64,000 nucleotides of DNA from CAWGMT01 sp963823675 (GCA_963823675.1 CAWGMT010000020.1:248001-312000); one strand, 5' to 3'. Counted from the stretch's first letter, positions 43,153 to 50,672 are shown. Numbers and translations: made by a program. The notes: generated by a model from the letters alone, not told the origin.

Positions 43153-45042
43153 GTTCAGCCCGCGCTCTGCGCCCGCCTGGGAGTCAAGGAAGCCGGATAC
43201 CTCGCGGTCGTGCAAGGTTGGTCGTCGGCGCTTTTCGGGCTCGGGTGCTGCGCGGCCTTGACGATCGTGATCGCGGAGGTCTGCGGGTCGATCCTCGGTC
43301 AAGACACGCTCCGGCTTCACCTGGCAGCGCGCGACTGGTGGGCCATGCTGGCAACGCTCGGTTTGCTCGGTGGGTTCCTCGGGGCGAAAGCGACCGACCC
43401 GGAGGGCTGGGGCAGGGCAGCGTCCGAGCTGACGGCCGCGAGCCTCCACTGGCTGGGTATCGCGATCGCATGGTGGCTGGGAGTCGGCTGCTCGCCGCTC
43501 GTGGCGGCGGGCCTGCTGGCACCCGCCGACTACCTGCCGCTCGTGACCGCGGCGGCCGCGGTGGCGACCGTCCAGCTTCTCCGCAGGTATCTCGGGGGCG
43601 AGAGCAGCTCCGAGCCGGCCTGGCTTGGCGCGGTCCGCTGCGAGCGGCTGCGGGGCATCCTCTCCGCACAGGCGTTTGTCCTGGCTGCCGTCGCGATCGT
43701 TTTTACCAGGGGAGCCGTCGAGCCCACGACCGTGCTGACACTGGCTTTAGCCTCCGTCGCGCTCGGCTCGATGGCGCTGGCTGTCTCGTCGCTGGCCGCC
43801 GCCGTCACGGCCAGCGTGGCCTGGGCCGCCGCGGGCGGCATGGCGGGACTGGTCGTCGCGCGCAGGCAGGATTGGTTTGCATTCGAGCCGCGGGCGGCGT
43901 CCGCCGCAGCCGGCCTGATCGCCTCGGCATTCACGCTCTGGGCCGTGGCGGGATGGCTGCGCCGCGATTCCACGATCGTGAATGGGAAAGGTCGCGCCGC
44001 CGGCGGTTCCGAGGCAACGGCGGGCCCGCTGCTTCCGCTCGCCCTGGCCGGCGAGTGGGTGGCGCTCCTGGCCTCTCTCGCCTCGAGTGCCCTCGTCTTC
44101 ACCGCGGCCGCGAACCCCGCGTCGCTGGGAGACACCGGGACGTTCGTGGGTATTGGCGTTCTGATGGCCGCGGCGCTCCTGGACCTCGCCCTGGTGCCGC
44201 GCTGGCAGGCCGAGTGGCTGGTGTACCTGGCGCAGGTGGTGATGCTCGGCGCCTACATCGATTATCGCATGGCCTTCCCGCTGCCGAAGGCCACCGACGC
44301 CGCCGTGCTCACGCTCCTGGCGTATCTCGACCTGTCCATTGCCGAGGCGATGCAGCGGCTCCAACGGACGCTCCTGGCGCGTCCCCTGCGGAATTTCTCA
44401 CTGGTTCTGCCGCTCCTGCCGCTCCTGGAGTTCCTCAGGATCAAGGGGCTCGATGAGCTGAGCTTGTTCCACCTCGCGGCCGGCGCGACCTTCTACGGCG
44501 TCGCCTGCGCTCAACTGCGCTGGAAGCCGCTGGGCTACGGGGCGGCCGTCCTGTACAACGCGGCCCTCTGGGTGCTCTGGAGCCGGATCGGCTGGCGCGT
44601 GGCGGACCATCCCCAGTTCTTCCTGGTGCCGGTCGGTCTGTCGGCCATCCTCTTCGCCGAGGTGAATCGCCGCGAGCTGGGCCGCCAGCCCGTCAACACG
44701 ATCCGCTCGGTCGGCCTCTTGATCATCTACGTTTCGCTGGCCGTCCCGATCTGGCAATTCCAGAGCTTGGGCGCCTGGGTGGCGTTCCTGATCTGCGCGC
44801 TCGCGAGCATCTTCGTGGGCATCGGCTTGCGCCTCCAGACGTTTGTCTGGATGGGCGTCGCGAGCTTCGTCATGGACCTGGCCTATGAGATGGCCCGTGT
44901 GAGCGTCGACTACGCGTTCGCCAAATGGTTGATCATGCTGGTCACGGGCTGCGCGCTCTTTTTCTTCGTCGCCCTCAACGAAAAGAAGCGCATCGTCGCA
45001 ACCTTGCAAGGCTACTACGAGCAGGTGCGGCAGTGGGAGTAA
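43153..45042 (+). CDS. Giant membrane protein, part 5 (C-terminus)
   Basis: This runs from GVKEAGYLAVVQGWSSALFG to the natural stop after RIVATLQGYYEQVRQWE. It contains many hydrophobic helices (WWAMLATLGLLGGFLGAKAT, LAGEWVALLASLASSALVFT, FSLVLPLLPLLEFLRIKGLD, NTIRSVGLLIIYVSLAVPIW, WLIMLVTGCALFFFVALNEK) and a short cytosolic tail. The last 28 bases overlap the convergent HigA-like gene. The overall look is of a transporter-like or sensor membrane protein without recognisable catalytic motifs. Confidence 0.75.
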   Translation, partial: VQPALCARLGVKEAGYLAVVQGWSSALFGLGCCAALTIVIAEVCGSILGQDTLRLHLAARDWWAMLATLGLLGGFLGAKATDPEGWGRAASELTAASLHWLGIAIAWWLGVGCSPLVAAGLLAPADYLPLVTAAAAVATVQLLRRYLGGESSSEPAWLGAVRCERLRGILSAQAFVLAAVAIVFTRGAVEPTTVLTLALASVALGSMALAVSSLAAAVTASVAWAAAGGMAGLVVARRQDWFAFEPRAASAAAGLIASAFTLWAVAGWLRRDSTIVNGKGRAAGGSEATAGPLLPLALAGEWVALLASLASSALVFTAAANPASLGDTGTFVGIGVLMAAALLDLALVPRWQAEWLVYLAQVVMLGAYIDYRMAFPLPKATDAAVLTLLAYLDLSIAEAMQRLQRTLLARPLRNFSLVLPLLPLLEFLRIKGLDELSLFHLAAGATFYGVACAQLRWKPLGYGAAVLYNAALWVLWSRIGWRVADHPQFFLVPVGLSAILFAEVNRRELGRQPVNTIRSVGLLIIYVSLAVPIWQFQSLGAWVAFLICALASIFVGIGLRLQTFVWMGVASFVMDLAYEMARVSVDYAFAKWLIMLVTGCALFFFVALNEKKRIVATLQGYYEQVRQWE

Positions 45043-45455
45043 GCCGGTTCAATCTCGACAGCTCCTTGCTCGACCCGCTGTCGCCAGTACACCGGGTCCG
45101 ACTCGATCTCCGAAAGGAAGCGGCAAGCGATCGGCTGCGGCGAACGCTTGCCCTGCTCCCACGATCGCACCGTGTTGACATTGACCCCCAGAAACCCCGC
45201 CAGAACCGCCTGGCTCGCCCCGAGCAGTTCGCGTACTCGCTTGACGTCGCCAGGACGGCAGACGTGCGGGGCCGGTGGAACCTTGTATGCGCGCACCGTC
45301 AACCGCTTGCTCCGGAGCCCGTCTGCCCGCAGGATCTCGGTTGCCTCATCGATGGCGGCAACGATCCTCGCCCCGGCCGAAAGACCGTTTCGAGAGTGCC
45401 CGACAACCCCCCTCCGGCCGGGCTGCGTTCCCGTTTTCGCCTTCGAACCCTTCAT
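45015..45455 (-). CDS. HigA/XRE-type antitoxin
   Basis: 146 residues ending in a helix-turn-helix: DVKRVRELLGASQAVLAGFL, GVNVNTVRSWEQGKRSPQPI and ACRFLSEIESDPVYWRQRVE. This is the HigA-family signature (VRxWExGxRxPxGxAxRLLxxIxxxP). The N-terminal extension (GLSAGARIVAAIDEATEILR) resembles the usual bridge to the HTH. It follows the RelE-like toxin by 12 bases, the toxin-first order typical of HigBA. It would repress the operon promoter upstream of 45851. Confidence 0.88.
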   Translation of the reverse strand: MKGSKAKTGTQPGRRGVVGHSRNGLSAGARIVAAIDEATEILRADGLRSKRLTVRAYKVPPAPHVCRPGDVKRVRELLGASQAVLAGFLGVNVNTVRSWEQGKRSPQPIACRFLSEIESDPVYWRQRVEQGAVEIEPAYSHCRTCS

Positions 45456-45467
45456 GCTCTCGCTCCC

Positions 45468-45851
45468 CTATCTTGGCCGTTCGAACTCACGGCGCAGTTC
45501 GGTCTCGAACGCTTTCAACGCCTTGGCCGTGGCACGAGCCTCGGCCGGCGACAGGTCGCTCCGTTCGTTCTTCCCGAAGATCACGAAGAAGGCAACCGTC
45601 CCGTAGGCCGGGAAATAGGCATAGCAAACGCGGAATGCCCCGCTCTTGCCCCTGACCGAGCCAGGTGGCGCGAACCGAAGCTTCCGTAGACCGCCGGTCT
45701 GCTCGACGACCGGAGCTTTGTCGGGCGCATCGATCAGCTCACGCTCTAGCGCCCGCAAGGCCTCATCTTCGAGCCGGAGCCGTTGCCAATCGCGCAGAAA
45801 CGACGGGAATTGCACGAACCGCAGCAGCTTGGAAGGGCCGGAAGCCGCCAC
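45468..45851 (-). CDS. RelE/HigB-like toxin
   Basis: 127 residues: MAASGPSKLLRFVQFPSFLR, LEDEALRALERELIDAPDKA, PVVEQTGGLRKLRFAPPGSV, RGKSGAFRVCYAYFPAYGTV and AFFVIFGKNERSDLSPAEAR. The TGGLRKLRFxxxxxGKSGxxRVxY and FxKNExxDLS motifs are those of the RelE-type mRNA interferases in the HigB/Gp49-like branch. With the HTH protein downstream it forms a type II toxin-antitoxin pair. The transcript starts at the right-hand side, beyond 45851. Confidence 0.9.
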   Translation of the reverse strand: MAASGPSKLLRFVQFPSFLRDWQRLRLEDEALRALERELIDAPDKAPVVEQTGGLRKLRFAPPGSVRGKSGAFRVCYAYFPAYGTVAFFVIFGKNERSDLSPAEARATAKALKAFETELRREFERPR

Positions 45852-46004
45852 CTAATCAGTCCCCCGAGCCTTTGAACGAACCGGTGGCGCATTCTACTTA
45901 ACCGTAGTACAGAGTACCACACTTCGCAGCGGTGTTACCATCCCTCAAAAAACGCTCGCGTCTGCTTTCTCGACCACGGACAACGGACAACGAAATTCGT
46001 GGCG

Positions 46005-46145
46005 ATGGCCGTGGCCGAAAAGATTTCGGAATTGCTGACGGAGGAATACTTGGAGGAGCGAGCGCGACGCGGCAACCGAAGGCGATTTGAGCGGGCGATG
46101 GCAAAGGTCAAGGATCGGTCCCCAGAATCCAAGGATCGATTGTAG
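46005..46145 (+). CDS. Very small ORF resembling the tail of a TA-associated protein
   Basis: 46 codons: MAVAEKISELLTEEYLEERA, RRGNRRRFERAMAKVKDRSP and ESKDRL. I recall the pattern (L)xEYLEERAxRGxxxxFxxAMAKVPDxxPxxxDxL as the C-terminal half of small planctomycete proteins found before RelE/PIN toxins. The upstream half is missing and replaced by simple-sequence DNA (GGACAACGGACAAC), so this is more likely a truncated remnant than a functional gene. It ends one base before the convergent VapC gene. Confidence 0.4.
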   Translation: MAVAEKISELLTEEYLEERARRGNRRRFERAMAKVKDRSPESKDRL

Positions 46146-46415
46146 CTATTCCAAATTACGCGGTCCTCCCGGCCAGAGGAACAAGGCTTTGAGGTTAGAG
46201 AGCTCCGCCACGGCTTCCGGCGCAGTCTTGCCGAGCCCGTTGACGTTTTTGGGGCGGGTGCAGACCACCCAAAACTCATAAAAGTTCTGCGGAATGACGT
46301 GGAGCCTGTGACCCTGGCGGGCGAGAAGCTTGACGGCATCAAGGGCTTCCTGGTGCATGGCATGACCAGGGTCGGCAAGTCGCGTCAGAATATTCGTATC
46401 CACCAGATAATTCAT
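46146..46415 (-). CDS. VapC-like PIN-domain toxin, C-terminally truncated
   Basis: 89 residues: MNYLVDTNILTRLADPGHAM, HQEALDAVKLLARQGHRLHV and IPQNFYEFWVVCTRPKNVNG. The first PIN acidic residue is D6 (VDTN) and the second is the Glu in NFYEFW. PIN toxins of this type run to about 135 residues, with two further acidic residues (xxDAxIVA and DF/DF near the end). These are missing here; the frame ends LFLWPGGPRNLE. The enzyme is probably inactive. Its start overlaps the stop of the antitoxin (ATGA). A shorter fragment of a sister gene is at 50372-50437. Confidence 0.75.
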   Translation of the reverse strand: MNYLVDTNILTRLADPGHAMHQEALDAVKLLARQGHRLHVIPQNFYEFWVVCTRPKNVNGLGKTAPEAVAELSNLKALFLWPGGPRNLE

Positions 46416-46636
46416 TTGCCCCGACCGGCGTAGATGCTCTCGCGGCTATCGTCCATGGCGGTGTTCTCGACAGCGTGCGTGTCCACCCATGTTTGCAGGC
46501 GTTGAATCCACGCTTCAGGAGACTCCTCCACTGGCGAAGCAGAAGAGCTCGGTGCGTGCCCCAGGTTATCCCGGAGTGTTGCGACAAGCCTTCGAAGCTC
46601 GTCGGCCACGGGTGCGGGTATGCCCGTGAGGTCCAA
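46412..46636 (-). CDS. Antitoxin partner of the PIN protein, N-terminally truncated
   Basis: The frame reads LDLTGIPAPVADELRRLVAT, LRDNLGHAPSSSASPVEESP and EAWIQRLQTWVDTHAVENTA, ending ESIYAGRGK. Its stop overlaps the VapC ATG, the normal arrangement for this pair. No ATG precedes DLTGIP; a TTG at 46636 is the only nearby start. Immediately upstream the DNA switches to a different gene on the opposite strand (XRE protein from about 46631), so the N-terminus and promoter have probably been lost at that junction. Confidence 0.6.
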   Translation of the reverse strand: MDLTGIPAPVADELRRLVATLRDNLGHAPSSSASPVEESPEAWIQRLQTWVDTHAVENTAMDDSRESIYAGRGK

Positions 46637-46960
46637 ACTCTGGGCGAAGAGGTCCGCGCCGAGGACGAGGTCGAGGTCGCCCGGACGATTTATCGGCTGC
46701 GGAGCGGGGCGAAACTGACCCAGCAGGCGCTGGCCGAGCGAGTCGGCACCACCGCTTCGGTGATCAGCCGCCTGGAGGACGCCGACTATACCGGCCACAG
46801 TCTTGCGATGCTCCGCAGGATCGCCGCAGCCCTCGGCCGCCGGGTGGAAATCCGGTTCCCGGCGGTGAAAACGGCCAAACCCGCTTCGCCGAAGGGAAAG
46901 TCCTCGGTGAGATCGGGTGAGGGGCGTTCGCGGTCGAAATTGGGCACGTCTTCCCTGTGA
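46631..46960 (+). CDS. XRE-type antitoxin, N-terminally truncated
   Basis: From about 46631 the plus strand encodes VQTLGEEVRAEDEVEVARTI, YRLRSGAKLTQQALAERVGT, TASVISRLEDADYTGHSLAM and LRRIAAALGRRVEIRFPAVK, a classic HTH of the antitoxin type. The usual N-terminal segment of this family (a basic helix before the ALAEE-like stretch) is absent. In its place the frame runs through the antisense of the adjacent VapB-like gene. An upstream ATG at 46475 exists but would translate that unrelated sequence. The gene looks joined to its neighbour by recombination. Confidence 0.65.
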   Translation, partial: VQTLGEEVRAEDEVEVARTIYRLRSGAKLTQQALAERVGTTASVISRLEDADYTGHSLAMLRRIAAALGRRVEIRFPAVKTAKPASPKGKSSVRSGEGRSRSKLGTSSL

Positions 46961-47115
46961 CCTTGGATCAAGTGAGCCCGTGATTCTGCTCCGAAAATCC
47001 CGCACCGAAAATTGCCGGCGGCGGCGTTTGGAAAGGGCGCCCGTCTCTCACTCGGGTCCTGGGGCGCCGGTGAAAAATGCCGGTCCTTCCTGCCTCGCCA
47101 TAAACGCAGTTCGCC

Positions 47116-47144
47116 TTGCTGGTCGCCGGCCATTGTCGTATAAT
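47116..47144 (+). promoter_or_regulatory. Strong sigma-70-like promoter of a TA module
   Basis: TTGCTG at 47116-47121, a 17-base spacer and a perfect TATAAT at 47139-47144, 43 bases before the toxin ATG. This is the best consensus promoter I see in the window. The downstream XRE protein is its likely repressor. Confidence 0.7.
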
Positions 47145-47186
47145 TCAACAGATGTGTGCCGATGAGTCAGGTCCCGGGAAAATGCG

Positions 47187-47454
47187 ATGGAATTCGACTT
47201 CGTCGAATGGGATGCCGAGGACGATCCGCGGGGAAATGTCCGGCACATTGCGGACAACGGCCTGAGCGTCGATGAAGTTGAGGACGTGATCTACGATCCG
47301 CAGAGTCGTCAGGTTCAGAGCCGGAGTTCGAAAGCGCCCGGCTCTGATCGGTCGAGCAGGCAGCGGGAAAGCCATTATCGTGATTTATGAACGGCACAAG
47401 GATGCTGGGATCGTTGTCATTCGCCCCGTATCCGCCTACGAGATCGAGGAGTGA
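47187..47454 (+). pseudogene. BrnT/RelE-superfamily-like toxin, frameshifted
   Basis: The first frame gives MEFDFVEWDAEDDPRGNVRH then IADNGLSVDEVEDVIYDPQS; the second gives RPALIGRAGSGKAIIVIYER then HKDAGIVVIRPVSAYEIEE. Removal of one base near 47332 joins them (SRSSxRPALIGRAGSGKAII), giving an 88-residue protein. The W..xK-xxN-xxHxI..xxVxDVixDP and (R)xxxIGxxxxGxxIxViYexxxxxxixxIRPxxAyE order is the BrnT-like/DUF4258-like toxin fold. The HTH gene follows after 3 bases, forming a two-gene module. Confidence 0.7.
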
Positions 47455-47457
47455 ACC

Positions 47458-47883
47458 ATGACTAGCCAGACCTCCGCGAACTCTGACGAGCGCCGAAGAC
47501 GGCGACTGCGTGACGCAGAGTTGACGCAGCAGCAGCGGGCCGCGGCCGACGCGCGACATGCCGACCGCCAGACTACCGGTTATCAAGATGAGCTGGCGCG
47601 CGACATTGAAGCGTATCAACAGGAGTATCCGCCCATCGGGGATCTGGAACTGACCGCGGCCTTGGCCGGCCTGCGTCGCGAACGCGAGCAACAAGGATTG
47701 AGCCTTACCGACATGGCCGAGCGAACGGGCATCGACCGCGCGACGATTAGCAAGCTGGAGACGGGCAAGATCGCCAACCCGACGATCGGTACCCTCAGGA
47801 CCTATGCCCGCGCGCTGGGACGACGGTTGGCCTGGACCCTTGAAGTGTCAGCCAGTGCGGAAGAAGGCCACCCGGCCACTTGA
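47458..47883 (+). CDS. XRE-family antitoxin
   Basis: 141 residues. A charged N-terminal helix (SDERRRRRLRDAELTQQQRA) is followed by a dimerisation-like segment (DELARDIEAYQQEYPPIGDL) and an HTH: ALAGLRREREQQGLSLTDMA, ERTGIDRATISKLETGKIAN and PTIGTLRTYARALGRRLAWT. It starts three bases after the toxin's stop, and the promoter at 47116-47144 drives both. It is the likely autorepressor and neutraliser of the frameshifted toxin. Confidence 0.88.
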   Translation: MTSQTSANSDERRRRRLRDAELTQQQRAAADARHADRQTTGYQDELARDIEAYQQEYPPIGDLELTAALAGLRREREQQGLSLTDMAERTGIDRATISKLETGKIANPTIGTLRTYARALGRRLAWTLEVSASAEEGHPAT

Positions 47884-48122
47884 GTGATGTTCGTGTGCAG
47901 CATGTGATTCACAAACGACCGGGAAAGGGGATTCGAGGAGACGAGCAGGCTGACGATCCGGAGTCGATCGCCCGGTGGCTCGCGGCCTTTGACGCAATTC
48001 CCCCCTCGGAGATTACCGCCCTGGAAGAAGCAGGGTGGCGAGCCGCCCGGGAAGCTCAGAAAGCATTCGAGATGGCCGGGTTCGAGGAGCACGGTAGGCG
48101 GATCGAGGCCTTATTCCCATGA
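47880..48122 (+). CDS. Small antitoxin-like protein upstream of a VapC remnant
   Basis: The frame encodes DDPESIARWLAAFDAIPPSE, ITALEEAGWRAAREAQKAFE and MAGFEEHGRRIEALFP. This matches the small acidic antitoxins that precede VapC genes in planctomycetes (xxESIxxWxAxFDAIPPxxMTxxExxxWxAAR). The start is uncertain: TTG at 47880 overlapping the XRE stop, or a GTG a few codons later. The stop overlaps the ATG of the VapC remnant (ATGA). Confidence 0.6.
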   Translation: MSDVRVQHVIHKRPGKGIRGDEQADDPESIARWLAAFDAIPPSEITALEEAGWRAAREAQKAFEMAGFEEHGRRIEALFP

Positions 48123-48264
48123 GGCGATACCTCCTCGACACCAGCGCGGCGGCGGATTGCATCTGGACTCTATCGCCCTTAGCCTTGGGAACTGTACCGT
48201 CGTAACCACCGACACAGACTTCTCCGCGGTGCCTGAATTGAACGTCGAGAGCTGGGCTTCGTAA
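48119..48264 (+). pseudogene. VapC PIN toxin with internal deletion
   Basis: The ATG overlapping the antitoxin stop opens MRRYLLDTSAAADCI, the N-terminus of a VapC with its first acidic residue. About 15 codons later the sequence jumps, out of frame, to LDSIALSLGNCTVVTTDTDF then SAVPELNVESWAS, the C-terminus of the same family (the TxDxDFxxVPGLxVExW motif). Some 80-90 central codons are missing, so the toxin is dead while its antitoxin survives. Confidence 0.7.
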
Positions 48265-48672
48265 CCGCGGCCGAGGCGAGGACTGGCGGCCTACCAGGTC
48301 GGACCTCCGAGGACCGGCGGCCAAGCCCGGCCGATCACAGCCCGTCAACGCGCCCAATCCGACCGGTCGAATCGAACGGAACTCGCTCGCCATCCGACCC
48401 AGCCGCGCTCCGTCGGCAACCCCGGAAGTGCTGCTGGCCGCTGACACTCGCGAAGCGAACAACGGACCACGGACGAGGGACCAAGGACAACTTGCCGCTA
48501 GCCACTGCCTCCTGGCGGGATCAGTCCAATCAATGTCGACAGTGCGCAGCATACTCAGGTGGACGTATCCCCGTTTCCTCACCCCAGACGAATGCGCGGC
48601 CAGTTCTCGGCATGGTGTTCACCGGGTACAATTCCGTTGATGATTCGCACAAGTAGCCCACCGGAGCTGGAA
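48265..48672. other. Gene-free stretch with degenerate simple repeats
   Basis: About 400 bases. Near 48430-48520 it contains GCTGACACTCGCGAAGCGAA followed by CA/GA-rich GGACCACGGACGAGGGACC units. The same unit recurs at 49220-49250 and 49317-49355. No gene is supported. Confidence 0.5.
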
Positions 48673-48990
48673 ATGATGTCGACTCAGACCACCTATCCTC
48701 ACATTGAGCAACGCGGCGACGGTAAGGTTTGGCTGATCGGGACGCAAACGAAGGTCCTCGAAGTCGCCCTCGACCGTTTAGCGCACCACTGGGATGCCGA
48801 TGAGATCCAGCGCCAGCACCCGCACCTTTCGCTCGGACAGATTCATAGCTGCCTGGCGTATTACCACGATCATCAAGAGGAAATGGATCGGGCCATCGAA
48901 GAACAGTTGCGCGCGATCGAGCATCTCCGCGGGCAACACGGTGAATCCATCTTGCGCGCGAAGGTGAAAGCCAAGGGGCTTGCTTCCTGA
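48673..48990 (+). CDS. DUF433-like antitoxin
   Basis: 105 residues: MMSTQTTYPHIEQRGDGKVW, LIGTQTKVLEVALDRLAHHW, DADEIQRQHPHLSLGQIHSC and LAYYHDHQEEMDRAIEEQLR. The IxGTxxKVxExxxDxxxxxWxxxEIxxxHPHLSLGQIHxxLAYYxxHxxEmd pattern is a distinct DUF433 subgroup. GGAG precedes the first ATG by six bases. The stop overlaps the ATG of a short downstream ORF (TGATG). A truncated second copy of the 3' half lies at 50675-50862. Confidence 0.85.
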   Translation: MMSTQTTYPHIEQRGDGKVWLIGTQTKVLEVALDRLAHHWDADEIQRQHPHLSLGQIHSCLAYYHDHQEEMDRAIEEQLRAIEHLRGQHGESILRAKVKAKGLAS

Positions 48991-49142
48991 TGGTGCCTCT
49001 CTCAGGGCAAGCTGTTCGTGATCTGGAATTGCTTGCCAAGGTCCTGGACCCGGGCGATATGCGAAACCGTGTTGAGTATATCCCCTATCAGGTTCGCGCG
49101 GTGGCAGGGCAATATGAAAGATCCCTCGCTCTTGGTTCCTGA
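48990..49142 (+). CDS. 50-residue ORF following the DUF433 gene
   Basis: The ATG overlaps the DUF433 stop by one base, and the frame reads MVPLSGQAVRDLELLAKVLD, PGDMRNRVEYIPYQVRAVAG and QYERSLALGS. I do not recognise it; it could be the start of a partner whose distal part was replaced by the simple-sequence DNA that begins 15 bases later. The duplicated copy at 50862 has a stop after 33 codons, so the sequence is not strongly maintained. Confidence 0.4.
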   Translation: MVPLSGQAVRDLELLAKVLDPGDMRNRVEYIPYQVRAVAGQYERSLALGS

Positions 49143-49149
49143 ATCTACT

Positions 49150-49360
49150 GACAACTGACAACTGACAATTGGCAACCGACAACTGACAAAGGACACACCG
49201 CCAGGCGCGTGGTTATACGCCGGCCCCCGACACCCGCAAAGCGAACAACTGGCAACGGACAAGGGACAAAGAACAAAGAACAAAGGACCCGCCGACAGGC
49301 GCCCGGTCACACGCTGGCCGCTGACACCCGCGAAGCGAACAAAGGACAACGGACATGCAT
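49150..49360. repeat. Degenerate simple-sequence tract
   Basis: CTGACAACTGACAACTGACA type heptamers merge into GGACAAGGGACAAAGAACAA units. Two longer blocks (CGCCRGGCGC..ACGC.GGCC.C.GACACCCGC.AAGCGAACAA) repeat at 49200-49240 and 49290-49340. Similar tracts occur at 45970, 48430, 50618 and 51020. They always border toxin-antitoxin or nuclease genes here. Confidence 0.8.
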
Positions 49361-49492
49361 GCCGGCAGCTCGCCGCGCGGGATGCTTTGACCACGAGGGC
49401 GCACCGAGAAGTTTAGACACTCTCCGCGTTGTGAATCCCACTTCGCTGGCAGTATGATAAGAAGCAAGGCAGCGACCAGGAGACGCGTTTCC

Positions 49493-49855
49493 ATGACCAA
49501 AGTCGCCATGTTCCGTGAAGACTCCGGCGCGGACCAAACCGCGTTCCGAGCGTTGACAGCCCACTATCAGGCCGTGGGCCGCACTGCGGGTGAGGCGTTG
49601 GATGCCTTGACAACGCAGCTCGGGGAAGACGCGGCCGACACGCTGATCATCGTGCGCAGCCTGCGTCCGGATCAATTCTTTACTCTGGAGCAACGACAAC
49701 GCCTGGAACAGCTCATGGGCCGGTGGCGATTAGCTCGTGACGCGGGGCAATCGCTCTCTGCCGACGAGCAGTCCGAGCTAGAGCTTTTGATCGACTGCGA
49801 GGTTCGAGCCACGACCGACCGCGCGCGAGCGCTCATCAACGAGCTGGCGCCGTGA
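49493..49855 (+). CDS. Helical partner protein of an HNH endonuclease
   Basis: 120 residues from ATG 49493: MTKVAMFREDSGADQTAFRA, VGRTAGEALDALTTQLGED, LIIVRSLRPDQFFTLEQRQR and LEQLMGRWRLARDAGQSLSA, ending TTDRARALINELAP. It plays the same positional role as the gene at 14012-14317 (small helical protein whose stop overlaps the HNH start, here GTGA), although the sequences differ. The function is unknown; the fixed coupling suggests that it controls or neutralises the nuclease. Confidence 0.75.
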   Translation: MTKVAMFREDSGADQTAFRALTAHYQAVGRTAGEALDALTTQLGEDAADTLIIVRSLRPDQFFTLEQRQRLEQLMGRWRLARDAGQSLSADEQSELELLIDCEVRATTDRARALINELAP

Positions 49856-50253
49856 ACCCGCTCTACCCGCTCGTGGCCCAGCGGGCAGGTCATCGTTGTG
49901 AGTACTGCCGCGCTCCCGAGGCGATCTTCAATCTCCCTTTCGAAGTCGAGCATATCGTCCCGACGTCTCGCGAAGGTCCCGACGACGAGTCGAATTGCGC
50001 ACTGGCATGCCGCTCGTGCAACCTATACAAGTCCGATCAGGTCGAGGGCCGTGACGATGTCACACAGGAGGTCGTCAGGCTGTTCGAACCGCGTCGCGAT
50101 CGGTGGCACGAGCACTTTCGAATCGAAAGGGACACGGCGACCGTCTTGGGCTTGACCCCGACTGGTCGAGCAACCGTCGCAGCCCTTCAAATGAACCGTG
50201 CGGTCCAGTTGGCAGCGAGGCAGCAATGGATGCTGCTGGGACTCTTTCCTTGA
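49852..50253 (+). CDS. HNH endonuclease
   Basis: 133 residues, GTG start. HRCEYCRAPEAIFNLPFEVE then HIVPTSREGPDDESNCALAC and RSCNLYKSDQV is a complete HNH core: CxxC, EHI(V), N, and CxxCN with H. The C-terminus LGLTPTGRATVAALQMNRAV and WMLLGLFP is the segment left behind at 13896-14015. The enzyme should bind zinc and nick or cut DNA. With its coupled upstream partner it looks like a nuclease-immunity pair or a small homing-type unit; neither can be decided from sequence. Confidence 0.9.
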   Translation: MNPLYPLVAQRAGHRCEYCRAPEAIFNLPFEVEHIVPTSREGPDDESNCALACRSCNLYKSDQVEGRDDVTQEVVRLFEPRRDRWHEHFRIERDTATVLGLTPTGRATVAALQMNRAVQLAARQQWMLLGLFP

Positions 50254-50617
50254 CCCGGGGGGCCGTGCCGCACGACGCGATTGACTCCTGCGGCGACACC
50301 CGGTTCGGGTTATACGCACAGAGTACCACGCTTTGCATCCGCGTGAGTCAGTCCGTGCGAACAAGGAGCATCACGGCGTCGAGGGCTGGCTGGTGCATCG
50401 CATGGCCTGGCTCGGCGAGCCCCGTCAGGATAGCAGTCAACGACCGACCGCCTCTGCAAGTACACAGCAGACCGCGAACCCTAGCTCCTTGACGTCCGGC
50501 GGGTAAAACCCGGCCTGTCTTGCGCCTTCAATTGCACGGAGGCCCGCTGACAGACATGATACGCGGTCGCTCGATTCTTGTCGTCCTGTTTCCCAGGTGG
50601 TCACGGCAGGTGCGGAC
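50254..50617. other. Gene-poor stretch with a VapC fragment
   Basis: About 360 bases. It contains the VapC N-terminal fragment at 50372-50437 and, near 50300-50335, ACAGAGTACCACGCTTTGCA, which resembles ACAGAGTACCACACTTCGCA at 45908-45927. No intact gene. Confidence 0.5.
50372..50437 (-). pseudogene. VapC N-terminal fragment
   Basis: The minus strand encodes TAILTGLAEPGHAMHQPALD AV-like residues. It is a close match to TNILTRLADPGHAMHQEALD in the VapC gene at 46146-46415. Only about 22 codons remain. Confidence 0.55.
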
Positions 50618-50672
50618 TACTGGCAACTGGCAACTGGCAACTGGCAACTGGCAACTGGCAACTGCCTCCTGG
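50618..50672. repeat. (CTGGCAA)n heptamer array
   Basis: Six to seven tandem copies of the heptamer CTGGCAA followed by CTGCCTCCTGGCAATG, joined directly to the truncated DUF433 copy. The expansion probably arose by slippage. The same heptamer is the seed of the tracts at 49150 and 51020. Confidence 0.9.

Noticed and set aside
45898..46004. Possible insertion-sequence end or promoter in the gap right of the RelE-like toxin
   Set aside because: Only short degenerate repeats (GGACAACGGACAAC) are present; no inverted ends, transposase or clear -35/-10 pair could be supported.
46412..47005. A 197-codon minus-strand frame across the XRE gene
   Set aside because: Only its last 74 codons look like a protein (the VapB-type antitoxin). 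The rest is antisense to a clear helix-turn-helix gene.
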